Below are positions 44,308 to 52,992 of a DNA stretch of 64,000 nucleotides, piece by piece. The stretch comes from an uncultured Bacteroidales bacterium (GTDB lineage: Bacteria; Bacteroidota; Bacteroidia; Bacteroidales; Bacteroidaceae). The notes under the pieces were generated by a model. It was not told where the DNA came from and did no database searches. It saw only the letters and a list, made by a program, of their open reading frames with translations. The stretch spans positions 1 through 64,000 of the forward strand of contig CADALZ010000007.1 in assembly GCA_902788865.1 (NCBI GenBank). Direction: 5' to 3'. How positions within the stretch are numbered: the stretch's first letter is position 1; every line of letters starts with the position of its first letter. The position numbers and the translations under genes were made by a program.

Positions 44308-46353
44308 TCAAGAGGTGGGCTCTTCCTTCTCCTTGGCGGCATTCTCTTGTCGCTTCTGTTCTTTCTCCTTAGCTGCCTGCTCTCGCTTCTGCTGTCTTTC
44401 CAATGCCTTTTGTTCTCTTTGGATGGCTCGTTCTTCTTTCTTGGCAGCTCGCTCCTCTGCTCGTTGCTGCTTACGCTGCGCCTCTGCCTCTTTGTCGGCT
44501 TCAGACATCTCATGGAATTTAATGCCTGGATTGCGGATTTTCATCTTTTTCATATCGTCTGTGTCTGTGAAAGAGAATGAGAAATAGAGGTCACGGTGCT
44601 TTCCTTGTTGGTAGATATCGCCCAGCGCTTCCGAACCATCACTTTCGATGGTTGAGGTAAGATTGCGTATATGAATGCCCTTGAAGCTACTGTCTTCAAT
44701 TTTGGCATTGACTGTGCCAATGGGGAGCTTGCCACCTTTTGCCTTGCGTATTTCAGCTGTGCGTGGCTTAGAGATATCCACCTTGAAGTCGGCACTGCAT
44801 ACTATATCTTTCAAGCCATCGATATCCATCACTTGGCCGAGGTCGAAGCCCTTTGTCTCTACTTGGCCAGTGACATACTTGTCCATGCTGTCAAGACCAA
44901 GCAGAACGTCGATGGAGCCTGCTACAGTCCGTAGGGTTCCGTCAAAGTTGACGTGCTTGTAGGGTATGGTCAGATTGCCTGTATAGCCAATATTGCCAAG
45001 AGCGTCGAGTTGCTTCATCATGAGTTTCTTGACGGTGAATTGGTCGATGATTCTTGCTGGTATGCCTCGTGCAACCGACATTTGATTTATATTGAAATGC
45101 AGTATGACGTCTTCCTTCTTCCCTAAGTGATCAATGCTGCCTATGGCATTCACACGCAGCTTTTGGTCATCAGAAGTCACCACGATGTCGCGGAAAGAGA
45201 TGTGCTTATTATTACCACTCACCTTGACGCTGAGATTGAGCGGATAGCTAAAGTTGTCCAGCACAGGTGCGAAGGTATGGGCGATGTCTTGCAGCTGCGT
45301 ATGGCCCGTGATGGTGCCAGTGGTGTAGGAGAGGGGGCGCTCTTCCTTCTTGCTTGGTAAGGTCATTTCTGCTTCAGGGATGTGAAGCACGGTATTCTTT
45401 TGTTGCAAGGTGGTTTCTTTGAGGTTGACTTTCGTGAAATTGGTAAATATCTGCGAATGCAAGTCACGAATGTCGATGCCCATGACAGAATCAGTGGCAG
45501 TGCACTCCAAGAGATGTGCCTTCAGCGTATCATTGGCTATGGAGTCGATAAGCACATGCAGATTGGCGGTCAGGTCAAAGTGCCCCGTGTCAAAGTATCC
45601 TTTTTTAGGCTTGCCGGCGTTCTTTCGTGGCAGCCCATTGTCTGTCTTGAAGTTTAGGCCATTCACCGTCACGTCATAGTTTCCTCTTCTCAAGCGGGTA
45701 GTGAGTTGGTCCACATGGGCACGATTGTTCATGGGGCCTTTCTTGGGATGCGATGTCCACAATGCTTCTATGTGTTCGATGGATAGCGTTGGATTCCCCA
45801 GCCACCCTATGTCGAATTCGGCTTTTTGCAACCGCGCGTCATAGTCGTTATAGTGCAGATGGATATTATTCATCAGCACATGGTCTATCTCAAGATCCAC
45901 TTTCTTTTTAGGCTCCTTAGGCATGGTGCTGTCAGCCTCTTTCTTCTTCGAGAAGGCATCTATCAAGAATTGGAAGTTGGCAGGTTCTTCCTTAGAAGGT
46001 TTGAGGAGCAAGGCTTCCACACCGCTAAGTTCGGCCTCTTCTATGACTATTTGGTTTTGAATCAGTTGGAGCAGCTTCAGCTCTACCCCCAGCCGTTCTA
46101 TCTTCAGCATAGGGCGTTGCTCCTTGTCATCCAGCGCCACATCGCTGAAACGTATGCTTTGGTGTAGCAGGCTGATGTCCACATCGCCTATCTTCACTTG
46201 GGTGCCCAGCTGTTCGGTCAGCAACTCGTTGGCACGTTTTAGAATGCGGCTTTTCACAGCCTCGGTATTAAGCAGTACCAGGGCTATGACAAAGACACCC
46301 AGCAGCGTAGCTACCAAATATCCACCTATTTTCAATAGTCTTTTCAGTGCCAT
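44308..46353 (-). CDS. AsmA-like envelope protein
   Basis: 681 residues. One N-terminal membrane anchor (IGGYLVATLLGVFVIALVLLN), then an AsmA-type beta-helical region (VKIGDVDISLLHQSIRFSDVALDD, YKHVNFDGTLRTVAGSIDVLL). The last 70 residues are a highly charged Arg/Glu/Lys/Gln coiled coil (AEAQRKQQRAEERAAKKEER). Proteins of this type span the periplasm and are linked to lipid transport to the outer membrane. ATG 46353 with AAGG upstream is preferred over GTG 46359. Confidence 0.75.
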   Translation of the reverse strand: MALKRLLKIGGYLVATLLGVFVIALVLLNTEAVKSRILKRANELLTEQLGTQVKIGDVDISLLHQSIRFSDVALDDKEQRPMLKIERLGVELKLLQLIQNQIVIEEAELSGVEALLLKPSKEEPANFQFLIDAFSKKKEADSTMPKEPKKKVDLEIDHVLMNNIHLHYNDYDARLQKAEFDIGWLGNPTLSIEHIEALWTSHPKKGPMNNRAHVDQLTTRLRRGNYDVTVNGLNFKTDNGLPRKNAGKPKKGYFDTGHFDLTANLHVLIDSIANDTLKAHLLECTATDSVMGIDIRDLHSQIFTNFTKVNLKETTLQQKNTVLHIPEAEMTLPSKKEERPLSYTTGTITGHTQLQDIAHTFAPVLDNFSYPLNLSVKVSGNNKHISFRDIVVTSDDQKLRVNAIGSIDHLGKKEDVILHFNINQMSVARGIPARIIDQFTVKKLMMKQLDALGNIGYTGNLTIPYKHVNFDGTLRTVAGSIDVLLGLDSMDKYVTGQVETKGFDLGQVMDIDGLKDIVCSADFKVDISKPRTAEIRKAKGGKLPIGTVNAKIEDSSFKGIHIRNLTSTIESDGSEALGDIYQQGKHRDLYFSFSFTDTDDMKKMKIRNPGIKFHEMSEADKEAEAQRKQQRAEERAAKKEERAIQREQKALERQQKREQAAKEKEQKRQENAAKEKEEPTS

Positions 46354-46433
46354 TGTCACCTTAAATAAGATGAATATGTGTGCGAAGATACAAAAAAGCT
46401 AAATATAATAAGCACTTAATGGCCAAAATATCA

Positions 46434-46441
46434 TAACTTTG
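46434..46441 (+). promoter_or_regulatory. -7 element of the dipeptidase gene
   Basis: TAACTTTG. It excludes starts before about 46447 and favours ATG 46475. Confidence 0.55.
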
Positions 46442-46474
46442 TACTTCGAAATGTATAAAAACGATGTGATAGCG

Positions 46475-47248
46475 ATGAAAAACGAGACTTTTTCTGATAT
46501 TTGCTTGTGGATTATTATCCTGCTCTTTTGCGGTGGGATAGTGTATGCTTGCTGCAGCGACTCAAAAAGTGAAACGAAGCAAGGCGATGGCTCTCAATAC
46601 TTTGTGACATTGACTGATGCAGTGCCCGATGCCATTCTTGAGATAAGGTATTTCAGTACCTACAATTTTGTAGGCAAACGCATCGATGGCTATTTAGAGC
46701 CTACGGCACTGCTGACAAAGCAAGCAGCGGATAGCCTCCGTGCCGTGAGTGACGAGGTGAAGGCGCTGGGCTATCGACTGAAGATCTACGATGCCTACCG
46801 CCCTCAAAGGGCAGTAGATCACTTCGTGCGTTGGGCAGCCGATATCCCCGACACGCTGATGAAGCGCTACTTCTATCCCGATGTGGACAAGAGCTTGCTC
46901 TTTGCCCTCGACTACATCGCAGAGAAGAGCGGACACACACGTGGCTCTACGGTAGATCTCACACTCTTCGACATGCAGACGGAGAAAGAACTCGATATGG
47001 GTGGCACGTTCGACTGGTTCGGGCGTGAGAGTCATCCCGACTTTGGCGGCAATCCTGACACGCACCAATATGCGCCAAGCGATAGTATCACTGCCGAGCA
47101 GTTTCATAATCGCATGGTGTTGCGCTCTGCTATGCTGCGCCATGGATTCAAGCCTATCTCCTCGGAGTGGTGGCACTTCACGCTGAAGGACGAACCCTTC
47201 CCTGACACTTATTTCAACTTCCCCGTACAACAATTAAAAAACGAATAA
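46475..47248 (+). CDS. D-alanyl-D-alanine dipeptidase (VanX/DdpX family), membrane anchored
   Basis: 257 residues. N-terminal hydrophobic segment (LWIIILLFCGGIVYACC), possibly a lipoprotein signal with Cys at its end. The M15D zinc-peptidase motifs are SGHTRGSTVDLTLFD (SxHxxGxxxD) and SEWWHF (catalytic Glu and third His). VanX-type enzymes split free D-Ala-D-Ala; outside glycopeptide resistance they recycle cell-wall dipeptide. No vanH or vanA is near, so recycling is more likely. ATG 46475 is chosen because of the promoter position; ATG 46451 is an alternative. Confidence 0.88.
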   Translation: MKNETFSDICLWIIILLFCGGIVYACCSDSKSETKQGDGSQYFVTLTDAVPDAILEIRYFSTYNFVGKRIDGYLEPTALLTKQAADSLRAVSDEVKALGYRLKIYDAYRPQRAVDHFVRWAADIPDTLMKRYFYPDVDKSLLFALDYIAEKSGHTRGSTVDLTLFDMQTEKELDMGGTFDWFGRESHPDFGGNPDTHQYAPSDSITAEQFHNRMVLRSAMLRHGFKPISSEWWHFTLKDEPFPDTYFNFPVQQLKNE

Positions 47249-47252
47249 GACT

Positions 47253-47681
47253 ATGCTGAAGCATCTACTTGGCTTTGTGGCCATAGCACTCCTGCTGGGG
47301 CTTGCAAGCTGTCAAACCAAACCTGACTATGCAGGGCAATGGGCAGAGATGACTGCCGAACGTATCGTTGCTACCTTCACTCCCACAGCAGAAGGCTATC
47401 AAGTGGAGATAGGCTGGCGCGAAGAAGGACTGGCTCAATATGAGGTGTGGACCATGCACGCAGTGATAGAAGGCAAAGATGCTTTGAGGTATGATAACGG
47501 CACCTATGTGATTCGCCGCTATGAGCATCAAGGCGACAAGAACTATACGGAAGAAACCGTCTATGCCGATGGCACTGGCAGTTTCACTATCAACAGCGAT
47601 GGGCAGCTGGTTTGGAGAGACGATAAAGACCCCAATGGCGAGCCTGTGATATTCATTCGTGCAAATTTTTCTAAAGAATAA
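47253..47681 (+). CDS. Small lipoprotein, unknown function
   Basis: 142 residues. Lipobox GLASC (Cys20). The mature part has short beta-rich segments (RIVATFTPTAEGYQVEIGW, YVIRRYEHQGDKNYTEETVYADGTGSFTINSDG) that look like a small lipocalin-like or beta-sandwich fold. It starts 4 bases after the dipeptidase gene, so the two form an operon. No family name is recognised. Confidence 0.7.
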   Translation: MLKHLLGFVAIALLLGLASCQTKPDYAGQWAEMTAERIVATFTPTAEGYQVEIGWREEGLAQYEVWTMHAVIEGKDALRYDNGTYVIRRYEHQGDKNYTEETVYADGTGSFTINSDGQLVWRDDKDPNGEPVIFIRANFSKE

Positions 47682-47703
47682 GACACTTTTTCCATAAAAG
47701 CAC

Positions 47704-47711
47704 TATATTTG
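47704..47711 (+). promoter_or_regulatory. -7 element of larE
   Basis: TATATTTG, 44 bases before ATG 47756. Confidence 0.55.
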
Positions 47712-47755
47712 CAAAGGGATACTTTAAATCTAAAAGAAACTAAAAGCATCATACT

Positions 47756-48574
47756 ATGAATTACGAAGAGAAGAAACAAGCGTTGAAGAACTATCTTTTG
47801 GAACTGGCCGCCAAAGATATCGTGGTGGCTTTCTCTGGTGGTGTGGATAGCAGTCTGCTGCTCTATATGTGCTGCGAGGCAGCGAGAAAGACGGGCTCTA
47901 AGGTCTATGCAGTGACCATGCAGACAGACCTTCATCCTCATGGTGATGTGGATATAGCGCGCAAGGTGGCCGAGGAGGCTGGTGCGCAGCATGTGGTGGT
48001 GCAGCTCAATGAGCTGGATCAGGCAGGCATACGCATGAACCCCGAGGATCGCTGCTACCGCTGTAAGCGCTGCCTCTTTGGCAGAATGCAGGGCTTGGCA
48101 GAGGAGCTTGGCGCTGCCTATGTGGTAGAGGGCACCAATGAGGACGACCTGCACATCTATCGTCCCAGCCACAAGGCCCTTGCAGAGATGGGCATCCTCA
48201 GTCCTTATGCCAAGATTGGTGTCACCAAGGCTGAGATTCGCCAGTTGGCCGATGAGTATCATGTCTCTACCGCCCATCGTGCTTCTACGCCTTGCATGGC
48301 CACACGCTTCCCTTACAACACGGAGCTCTCCAGCGAGATGATGATGAAAGTGGCTGGCGTAGAGGAATGGATGCGTGAGAAGGGCTTCTACAATGTGCGT
48401 CTGCGTGTGCATGGCGATGTGGGCCGCTTAGAGGTAGATAGGGCCGACATGTCTCGCTTTGTGGAGCATGGCGAAGAGATAGTGGCACGCATCAAGCAGA
48501 CGGGCATCGACTATGTGACGCTCGACCTTGAGGGCTATCGCAAGGGCAGCATGGATATTCATGTGAAGAAATAA
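47756..48574 (+). CDS. larE: ATP-dependent sacrificial sulfur transferase LarE
   Basis: 272 residues. PP-loop VVAFSGGVDSSLLLY near residue 25, the EDRCYRCKRCLF cysteine cluster near 97, EGTNEDDLHIYRPS, and TAHRASTPCMATRFPYNTELS with the conserved Cys. LarE donates sulfur to the pincer nicotinate cofactor of lactate racemase. No larA, larB or larC is in the window, so the rest of the pathway, if present, is elsewhere. The three-cysteine cluster suggests an iron-sulfur form of the enzyme rather than the single-Cys sacrificial form. Confidence 0.9.
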   Translation: MNYEEKKQALKNYLLELAAKDIVVAFSGGVDSSLLLYMCCEAARKTGSKVYAVTMQTDLHPHGDVDIARKVAEEAGAQHVVVQLNELDQAGIRMNPEDRCYRCKRCLFGRMQGLAEELGAAYVVEGTNEDDLHIYRPSHKALAEMGILSPYAKIGVTKAEIRQLADEYHVSTAHRASTPCMATRFPYNTELSSEMMMKVAGVEEWMREKGFYNVRLRVHGDVGRLEVDRADMSRFVEHGEEIVARIKQTGIDYVTLDLEGYRKGSMDIHVKK

Positions 48575-48608
48575 GTACTACATTGCAACTTGGTTGCACA
48601 CACTCAAT

Positions 48609-48639
48609 GCCTACTTTTGCATCAGAAACAAAAGTAGGC
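48609..48639 (+). promoter_or_regulatory. Palindrome over the -7 element and ribosome site of the metal ATPase gene
   Basis: GCCTACTTTTG (48609-48619) and CAAAAGTAGGC (48629-48639) are perfect arms. The left arm contains a -7 element TACTTTTG (48612-48619); the right arm contains the only AGG before ATG 48647. It could be an operator, an RNA hairpin hiding the ribosome site, or the larE terminator. Confidence 0.55.
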
Positions 48640-48646
48640 ATATTTT

Positions 48647-50632
48647 ATGATACCACACGAACATCATCATCATGAAGCAGAAACGTGCTGCCATGACCAT
48701 CATCAGGGCGGTTGTGAGTGCCATGAGCACCATCATCATCACGAGGAGGGCGGCTTGCGCCAGAAGCTCCTTCTTATAGCAGCCACCGTGGTCTTGCTGG
48801 TGGTGGCAGTATATATAGAGCACAGCTTCAGCTTGCCCACATGGCAGCTGCTCCTTATCTATTTAGTACCATATCTGCTCATAGGGCACGAGACGCTGCA
48901 TGAGGCCGTAGAGGGCTTGGCTCATGGTGAAGCGCTCAATGAGCACTTCCTCATGGCGGTGGCCACCATAGGTGCGCTGTGCATAGGCTTCCTGCCAGGG
49001 GCAGAGACGCAATTTCCCGAAGCTGTCTTCGTGATGCTCTTCTTCCAAGTGGGCGAGCTCTTCGAGGGCTATGCCGAGGGTAAGAGCAAAGACAGCATTG
49101 CCCACCTCATGGACATACGGCCCGATGTGGCGCATGTGGAGCGTGGCGGACAGGTGCTGAGCGTGAGTCCAGAGCAGGTGGAGGTGGGAGAGACCATCGT
49201 GGTGCGGCCAGGCGAGAAGATTCCGCTCGATGGTGTCATCATGGAGGGAACTACCGCCCTCAACACCATTGCCCTTACGGGCGAGTCTATGCCACGCAGC
49301 GCCACTATAGCCGATGAGGTGATTTCTGGCTGTGTCAACCTGCAGGGCGTGATTAAGGTGCGCACCACCAAGAGCTATGGCCAAAGCACGGTGGCTAAGA
49401 TCATCCACTTGGTAGAAGATGCAGGCGAGCATAAGTCGCGCAGCGAGGCCTTCATCACACGTTTTGCACGCATCTATACGCCCATCGTGGTGGGAGCAGC
49501 CGTGCTACTTGCACTCCTCCCACCGCTTCTTTCAGGGCACTTCATGGATATTTTCGCCACGTGGCTCTATAGGGCGCTCATGTTCTTAGTGGTGTCTTGC
49601 CCTTGCGCGTTGGTCATCAGCGTGCCCCTCACGTTCTTTGGCGGCATAGGCGGCGCTTCGCGTCGTGGCATCTTGGTGAAAGGGGCCAACTTCATGGATG
49701 TGCTTTCTAAGGTCGATACGGTGGTGTTCGACAAGACAGGCACCCTCACACATGGACAGTTTGTGGTAGAGGCAGTGCATCCCGACCAGTTCGATGAGCA
49801 CCAGCTGCTGCACCTTGCAGCGCATGTGGAGCATTTCTCCACACACCCCATAGGAGCCGCCCTGCGCGATGCTTTCCCCGATGAGGCTACGGATGGATGT
49901 AGCGTTTCAGAGGTAGAAGAGGTGGCTGGGCAAGGCGTGAAGGCACGTGTAGGCAATGACCTCGTGTGCGTGGGCAATGCCAAGATGATGGAGGCCATCG
50001 GTGCCCATTGGCACGACTGCACCCATATAGGCACCATCATCCACGTGGCGGTGAATGGCATCTATGCAGGCCATATCGTGATCAATGATAAGATAAAAGC
50101 AGACAGTGCCGCAGCCATAGAAGCCCTGCAGCAGCTGGGCGTGAAGCGCACGGTGATGCTCACGGGCGATAGGGAAGAGGTGGCGCGTGATGTAGCTGGC
50201 AAGCTGCACCTCACGCACTACGAGGCTGCCTTACTTCCTGCCGATAAGGTGGAGCGTGTGGAGCGCTTGCTTGCAGAGCGTGCAGAGGGACAGGCCTTAG
50301 CCTTCGTGGGCGATGGCATCAATGATGCCCCCGTGCTGGCACGTGCCGATGTGGGCATAGCCATGGGTGGTCTTGGCAGCGATGCCGCCATAGAAGCTGC
50401 CGATGTGGTGCTGATGGATGATAAGCCCACCAAGATAGCGCTGGCCATACGCATAGCCCGCCGCACGCTGGGCATAGCGCGCCAGAACGTAGGCTTTGCC
50501 ATAGGTGTGAAGGTGGCCGTGCTGCTCCTTGCAGCCTTCGGCTTAGCCACCATGTGGATGGCAGTCTTTGCCGATGTGGGTGTCACCGTGCTGGCGGTGC
50601 TCAATGCCATGCGCGCCCTGCACACGCGCTGA
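48647..50632 (+). CDS. Heavy-metal P-type ATPase (Zn/Cd exporter type)
   Basis: 661 residues. A His- and Cys-rich N-terminus (HEHHHHEAETCCHDHHQGGCE, HEHHHHHEEGG) stands in for the usual CxxC metal-binding domain. Membrane segments follow, then the ion-site CPC at 318-320, the phosphorylated Asp362 in DKTGTLTHG, HPIG, and GDGINDAPVLARAD. The CPC motif with this His-rich head fits the P1B-2 group exporting Zn2+, Cd2+ or Pb2+ from the cytosol. The gene follows the palindrome at 48609, and no metal regulator gene is adjacent. Confidence 0.92.
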   Translation: MIPHEHHHHEAETCCHDHHQGGCECHEHHHHHEEGGLRQKLLLIAATVVLLVVAVYIEHSFSLPTWQLLLIYLVPYLLIGHETLHEAVEGLAHGEALNEHFLMAVATIGALCIGFLPGAETQFPEAVFVMLFFQVGELFEGYAEGKSKDSIAHLMDIRPDVAHVERGGQVLSVSPEQVEVGETIVVRPGEKIPLDGVIMEGTTALNTIALTGESMPRSATIADEVISGCVNLQGVIKVRTTKSYGQSTVAKIIHLVEDAGEHKSRSEAFITRFARIYTPIVVGAAVLLALLPPLLSGHFMDIFATWLYRALMFLVVSCPCALVISVPLTFFGGIGGASRRGILVKGANFMDVLSKVDTVVFDKTGTLTHGQFVVEAVHPDQFDEHQLLHLAAHVEHFSTHPIGAALRDAFPDEATDGCSVSEVEEVAGQGVKARVGNDLVCVGNAKMMEAIGAHWHDCTHIGTIIHVAVNGIYAGHIVINDKIKADSAAAIEALQQLGVKRTVMLTGDREEVARDVAGKLHLTHYEAALLPADKVERVERLLAERAEGQALAFVGDGINDAPVLARADVGIAMGGLGSDAAIEAADVVLMDDKPTKIALAIRIARRTLGIARQNVGFAIGVKVAVLLLAAFGLATMWMAVFADVGVTVLAVLNAMRALHTR

Positions 50633-50638
50633 CGCCTC

Positions 50639-51421
50639 TCAGCGCTTCATCTTCTTTGCGGCACGCTCCACTAAGTCGCGGAAGAGGTTCAGCCACATAG
50701 GGTCTTTATTGTCGGCTACGAAGTATTCGGGGTGGAACTGCACGCCATTCACATCGTAGGTAGGGAAGCCTTCTATTGCCTCCACCACGCCATCGGGCGC
50801 AGTAGCTACCACCTTGAAGCCAGGGGCCACCTGCTTCACGGCTTGGTGGTGGAAGGAGTTCACCCGCACAGAGTCATGCTTCAGCAGGCTGTAGAGGTGT
50901 GAGCTCTGGTCTATCTTGATGCTGTGCGAGGCATACTTGCCCGGCTGGCTCTGTCCGTGCTTGATGGAGCCGCGCACGCCCGATCCTATGTCTTGAATGA
51001 GTGAGCCCCCAAAGGCCACATTCACTATTTGGTGCCCACGGCAGATGCCCAGTATGGGCTTGCCCGCCTGCTTGGCCGCCTCTATGAAGAGCAGCTCCGC
51101 ACGGTCACGGTCGGGATCCACGCCACCCAACGCCCGCTCAGGCTCCTCGCCATACTCCACGGGATCCACGTCGGCCCCACCGCTCACGATGAGGGCATCT
51201 ATGCGTGCCACAAACTCGGCAGCTTCGCTGGCCTCGTTCACGAAGGGCAATATCAGCGGAATTCCACCCGCCTGTTTCACAGACTCTATGTAGGTGTAGC
51301 GCAGCGTGTACATGCTGTTGCTGAAGCCAGTGGTGATGCCCACGATGGGCTTGGTGGCCTGCGCCATAGCGGCGAGGCAGCAGAGAGTCATGAGCAGACT
51401 CGTGAGGAATGTCTTTTTCAT
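50639..51421 (-). CDS. Secreted class I glutamine amidotransferase-like protein (peptidase C26)
   Basis: 260 residues with signal peptide (CCLAAMAQ/A). The domain matches PuuD-type gamma-glutamyl hydrolases: IVSGGADVDP, nucleophile Cys in ILGICRGHQIVNVAFGG, and GVQFHPEYF with catalytic His and Glu. Such enzymes are normally cytosolic; a signal peptide suggests release of glutamate from gamma-glutamyl peptides in the periplasm. It converges on the metal ATPase gene with 6 bases between stops. Confidence 0.87.
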   Translation of the reverse strand: MKKTFLTSLLMTLCCLAAMAQATKPIVGITTGFSNSMYTLRYTYIESVKQAGGIPLILPFVNEASEAAEFVARIDALIVSGGADVDPVEYGEEPERALGGVDPDRDRAELLFIEAAKQAGKPILGICRGHQIVNVAFGGSLIQDIGSGVRGSIKHGQSQPGKYASHSIKIDQSSHLYSLLKHDSVRVNSFHHQAVKQVAPGFKVVATAPDGVVEAIEGFPTYDVNGVQFHPEYFVADNKDPMWLNLFRDLVERAAKKMKR

Positions 51422-51452
51422 ATCTTGTTATGTTTTAGTGAGCTATTTTCTG

Positions 51453-51521
51453 CAAAAGTACGCCTTTTTATCATTTTAACAATACTTTGCGTCATATTCT
51501 CTTAGTTTTTCCTTACTTTTG
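51453..51521. promoter_or_regulatory. Divergent -7 elements
   Basis: CAAAAGTA at 51453-51460 (TACTTTTG on the minus strand, for the C26 gene) and TACTTTTG at 51514-51521 (for the aspartic protease gene). Confidence 0.6.
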
Positions 51522-51540
51522 CCCGTTGAAAAGACGAAGT

Positions 51541-52515
51541 ATGTGCATGCTGAGACAGATACGCAACATAGTGTGTGGCGGCTTGCTGGCGTTCATGCTG
51601 GCGGAGTGTGCCTACAGCCACGGGCAGGCAGAGCAGGGCAGGGTAGAAGCTGTGGCCCCTGCCGAGGCGCCAGAGGTCATTCGTGTGCCTTTCCGCTTGC
51701 TGCCCAATAAGATGATAGCCGTGCAGGCTGAGCTCGACTCGCTGCATGGGTGGTTTATCTTCGACACGGGTGCGCCGCGCACCATGGTCAATCGCAAGTA
51801 CTTCCACGCCGTGACACGTCGCGATGGCTACAGCCGCATTACCGATGTGAGTGGCGTGCCTCGCATGGAGCGTGGCACCTATCCTGCCCATGTGCTCCAC
51901 TTCGGGGGCATCACCGAGGAGGGCAAGGAGTACCTCAGCATAGACATGACGCAGATGGCGCGTGAGGATGGACTTGAAACGCTGGGCATGATAGGGGCCG
52001 AGACGTTGCAGGGCTACGATGTGCTCTACGACTATGCCGACTCCACGCTCACCTTCATTCGCACAGCCGATACAGACGCTTACCTCGCGGCGCACTACCG
52101 CCCAGAGCAGTTGCACCAAGTGCCCACCACCATGGTGGAGCATGTGCCGTGTGTGCCTGTGCAGATAGGCGATGATGTCTATCAGCTGGGCATAGACTGT
52201 GGGGCAGGGGGCAATGTACTCTCGCAGACCTATCGGCGGCAGTTGGCCAATCATAGTCGGCCCGTGGGTGTCATGGAGCTGACGGGCATCTCGCGCATCC
52301 CCGTGCGTGTCACGCAAATAGAGGTGCACCGCATGGAGATAGGCACGCAGGTCTTCACCTCGATAGACTTTCTGCTGCACAACTTGCGCCAGATGGGCAT
52401 AGAGGCCGATGATGGCATCGATGGCCTGGTGGGTTACGATGTGCTTTCGCGCCAGCCCACGCTCATCAGCACGGAAAAACAGAAGTTGATCTTTATAAAT
52501 GCAGAGCATTTATAA
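51541..52515 (+). CDS. Retropepsin-like aspartic protease with two lobes
   Basis: 324 residues from ATG 51541 (ATG 51547 also possible). Signal peptide or lipoprotein-like N-terminus (GGLLAFMLAECAYS). The first retropepsin lobe has GWFIFDTGAPRTMVN, with the catalytic DTG; the second has YQLGIDCGAGGNVLS, where DTG is replaced by DCG. Both lobes end in the expected hydrophobic G motif (LETLGMIGAETLQGYDVLYDY; DGIDGLVGYDVLSRQPTLIS). Related to aspartyl proteases of Bacteroidetes with two fused lobes. Whether DCG keeps activity is uncertain. Confidence 0.8.
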   Translation: MCMLRQIRNIVCGGLLAFMLAECAYSHGQAEQGRVEAVAPAEAPEVIRVPFRLLPNKMIAVQAELDSLHGWFIFDTGAPRTMVNRKYFHAVTRRDGYSRITDVSGVPRMERGTYPAHVLHFGGITEEGKEYLSIDMTQMAREDGLETLGMIGAETLQGYDVLYDYADSTLTFIRTADTDAYLAAHYRPEQLHQVPTTMVEHVPCVPVQIGDDVYQLGIDCGAGGNVLSQTYRRQLANHSRPVGVMELTGISRIPVRVTQIEVHRMEIGTQVFTSIDFLLHNLRQMGIEADDGIDGLVGYDVLSRQPTLISTEKQKLIFINAEHL

Positions 52516-52549
52516 AAATTAAAAAATTAAAATATGCAAAAATGCAAAA

Positions 52550-52902
52550 ACGTTACGGCTGCGCCGTAAAATTAAAAGATTATAAGATGCATAAAAGCTG
52601 GTGCCGTAGGCACATATACGGCTGCGCCGTAAAATTATAATATGCAAATATGCAAAAATGCAAAGATGCAAAAAAGCTGATGCCGTAGGCATCATATTTG
52701 GTAGCCAGCCATGTCAATGGCTGGTTATGGGATGCTATAGACAGACAGCGTGCCGTAGGTACACAACAAATTGTAGGGTGGCGTACCTAAAGGCACGCAT
52801 TCAATGGCCGCTATTTATCCAGCCATTGACATGGCTGGCTACCCTATTAAGCCCCTCTGGGGCTTTGTCTTACAAAAGATTAGCTTTTTTGCGATACTTG
52901 AG
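52550..52902 (+). repeat. Nested-hairpin repeat R3
   Basis: Copy of the R family, in plus orientation, right after the protease gene. The core (52683-52845) has the 20-base AGCCAGCCATGTCAATGGCT region, GTGCCGTAGGTAC and GGCGTACCTAAAGGCAC arms. Short ATGCAAAAATGCAAA runs and two GTGCCGTAGGCAC / ACGGCTGCGCCGT palindromes precede it. No gene. Confidence 0.8.
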
Positions 52903-52992
52903 CTATTAATTGAGAATTGAGGATTGAAAATTGAGGATTAAATAATCCGTAAAATCCGTTGTTAAAGAATAATTTATAATTCATAATTCAAA

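Noticed and set aside
46475..47248. Glycopeptide resistance locus
   Set aside because: VanX-type dipeptidase only; no vanH, vanA or vanRS genes nearby.
52658..52909. 83-codon frame over repeat R3
   Set aside because: It is a translation of the repeat element; similar sequence in other copies has no conserved frame.
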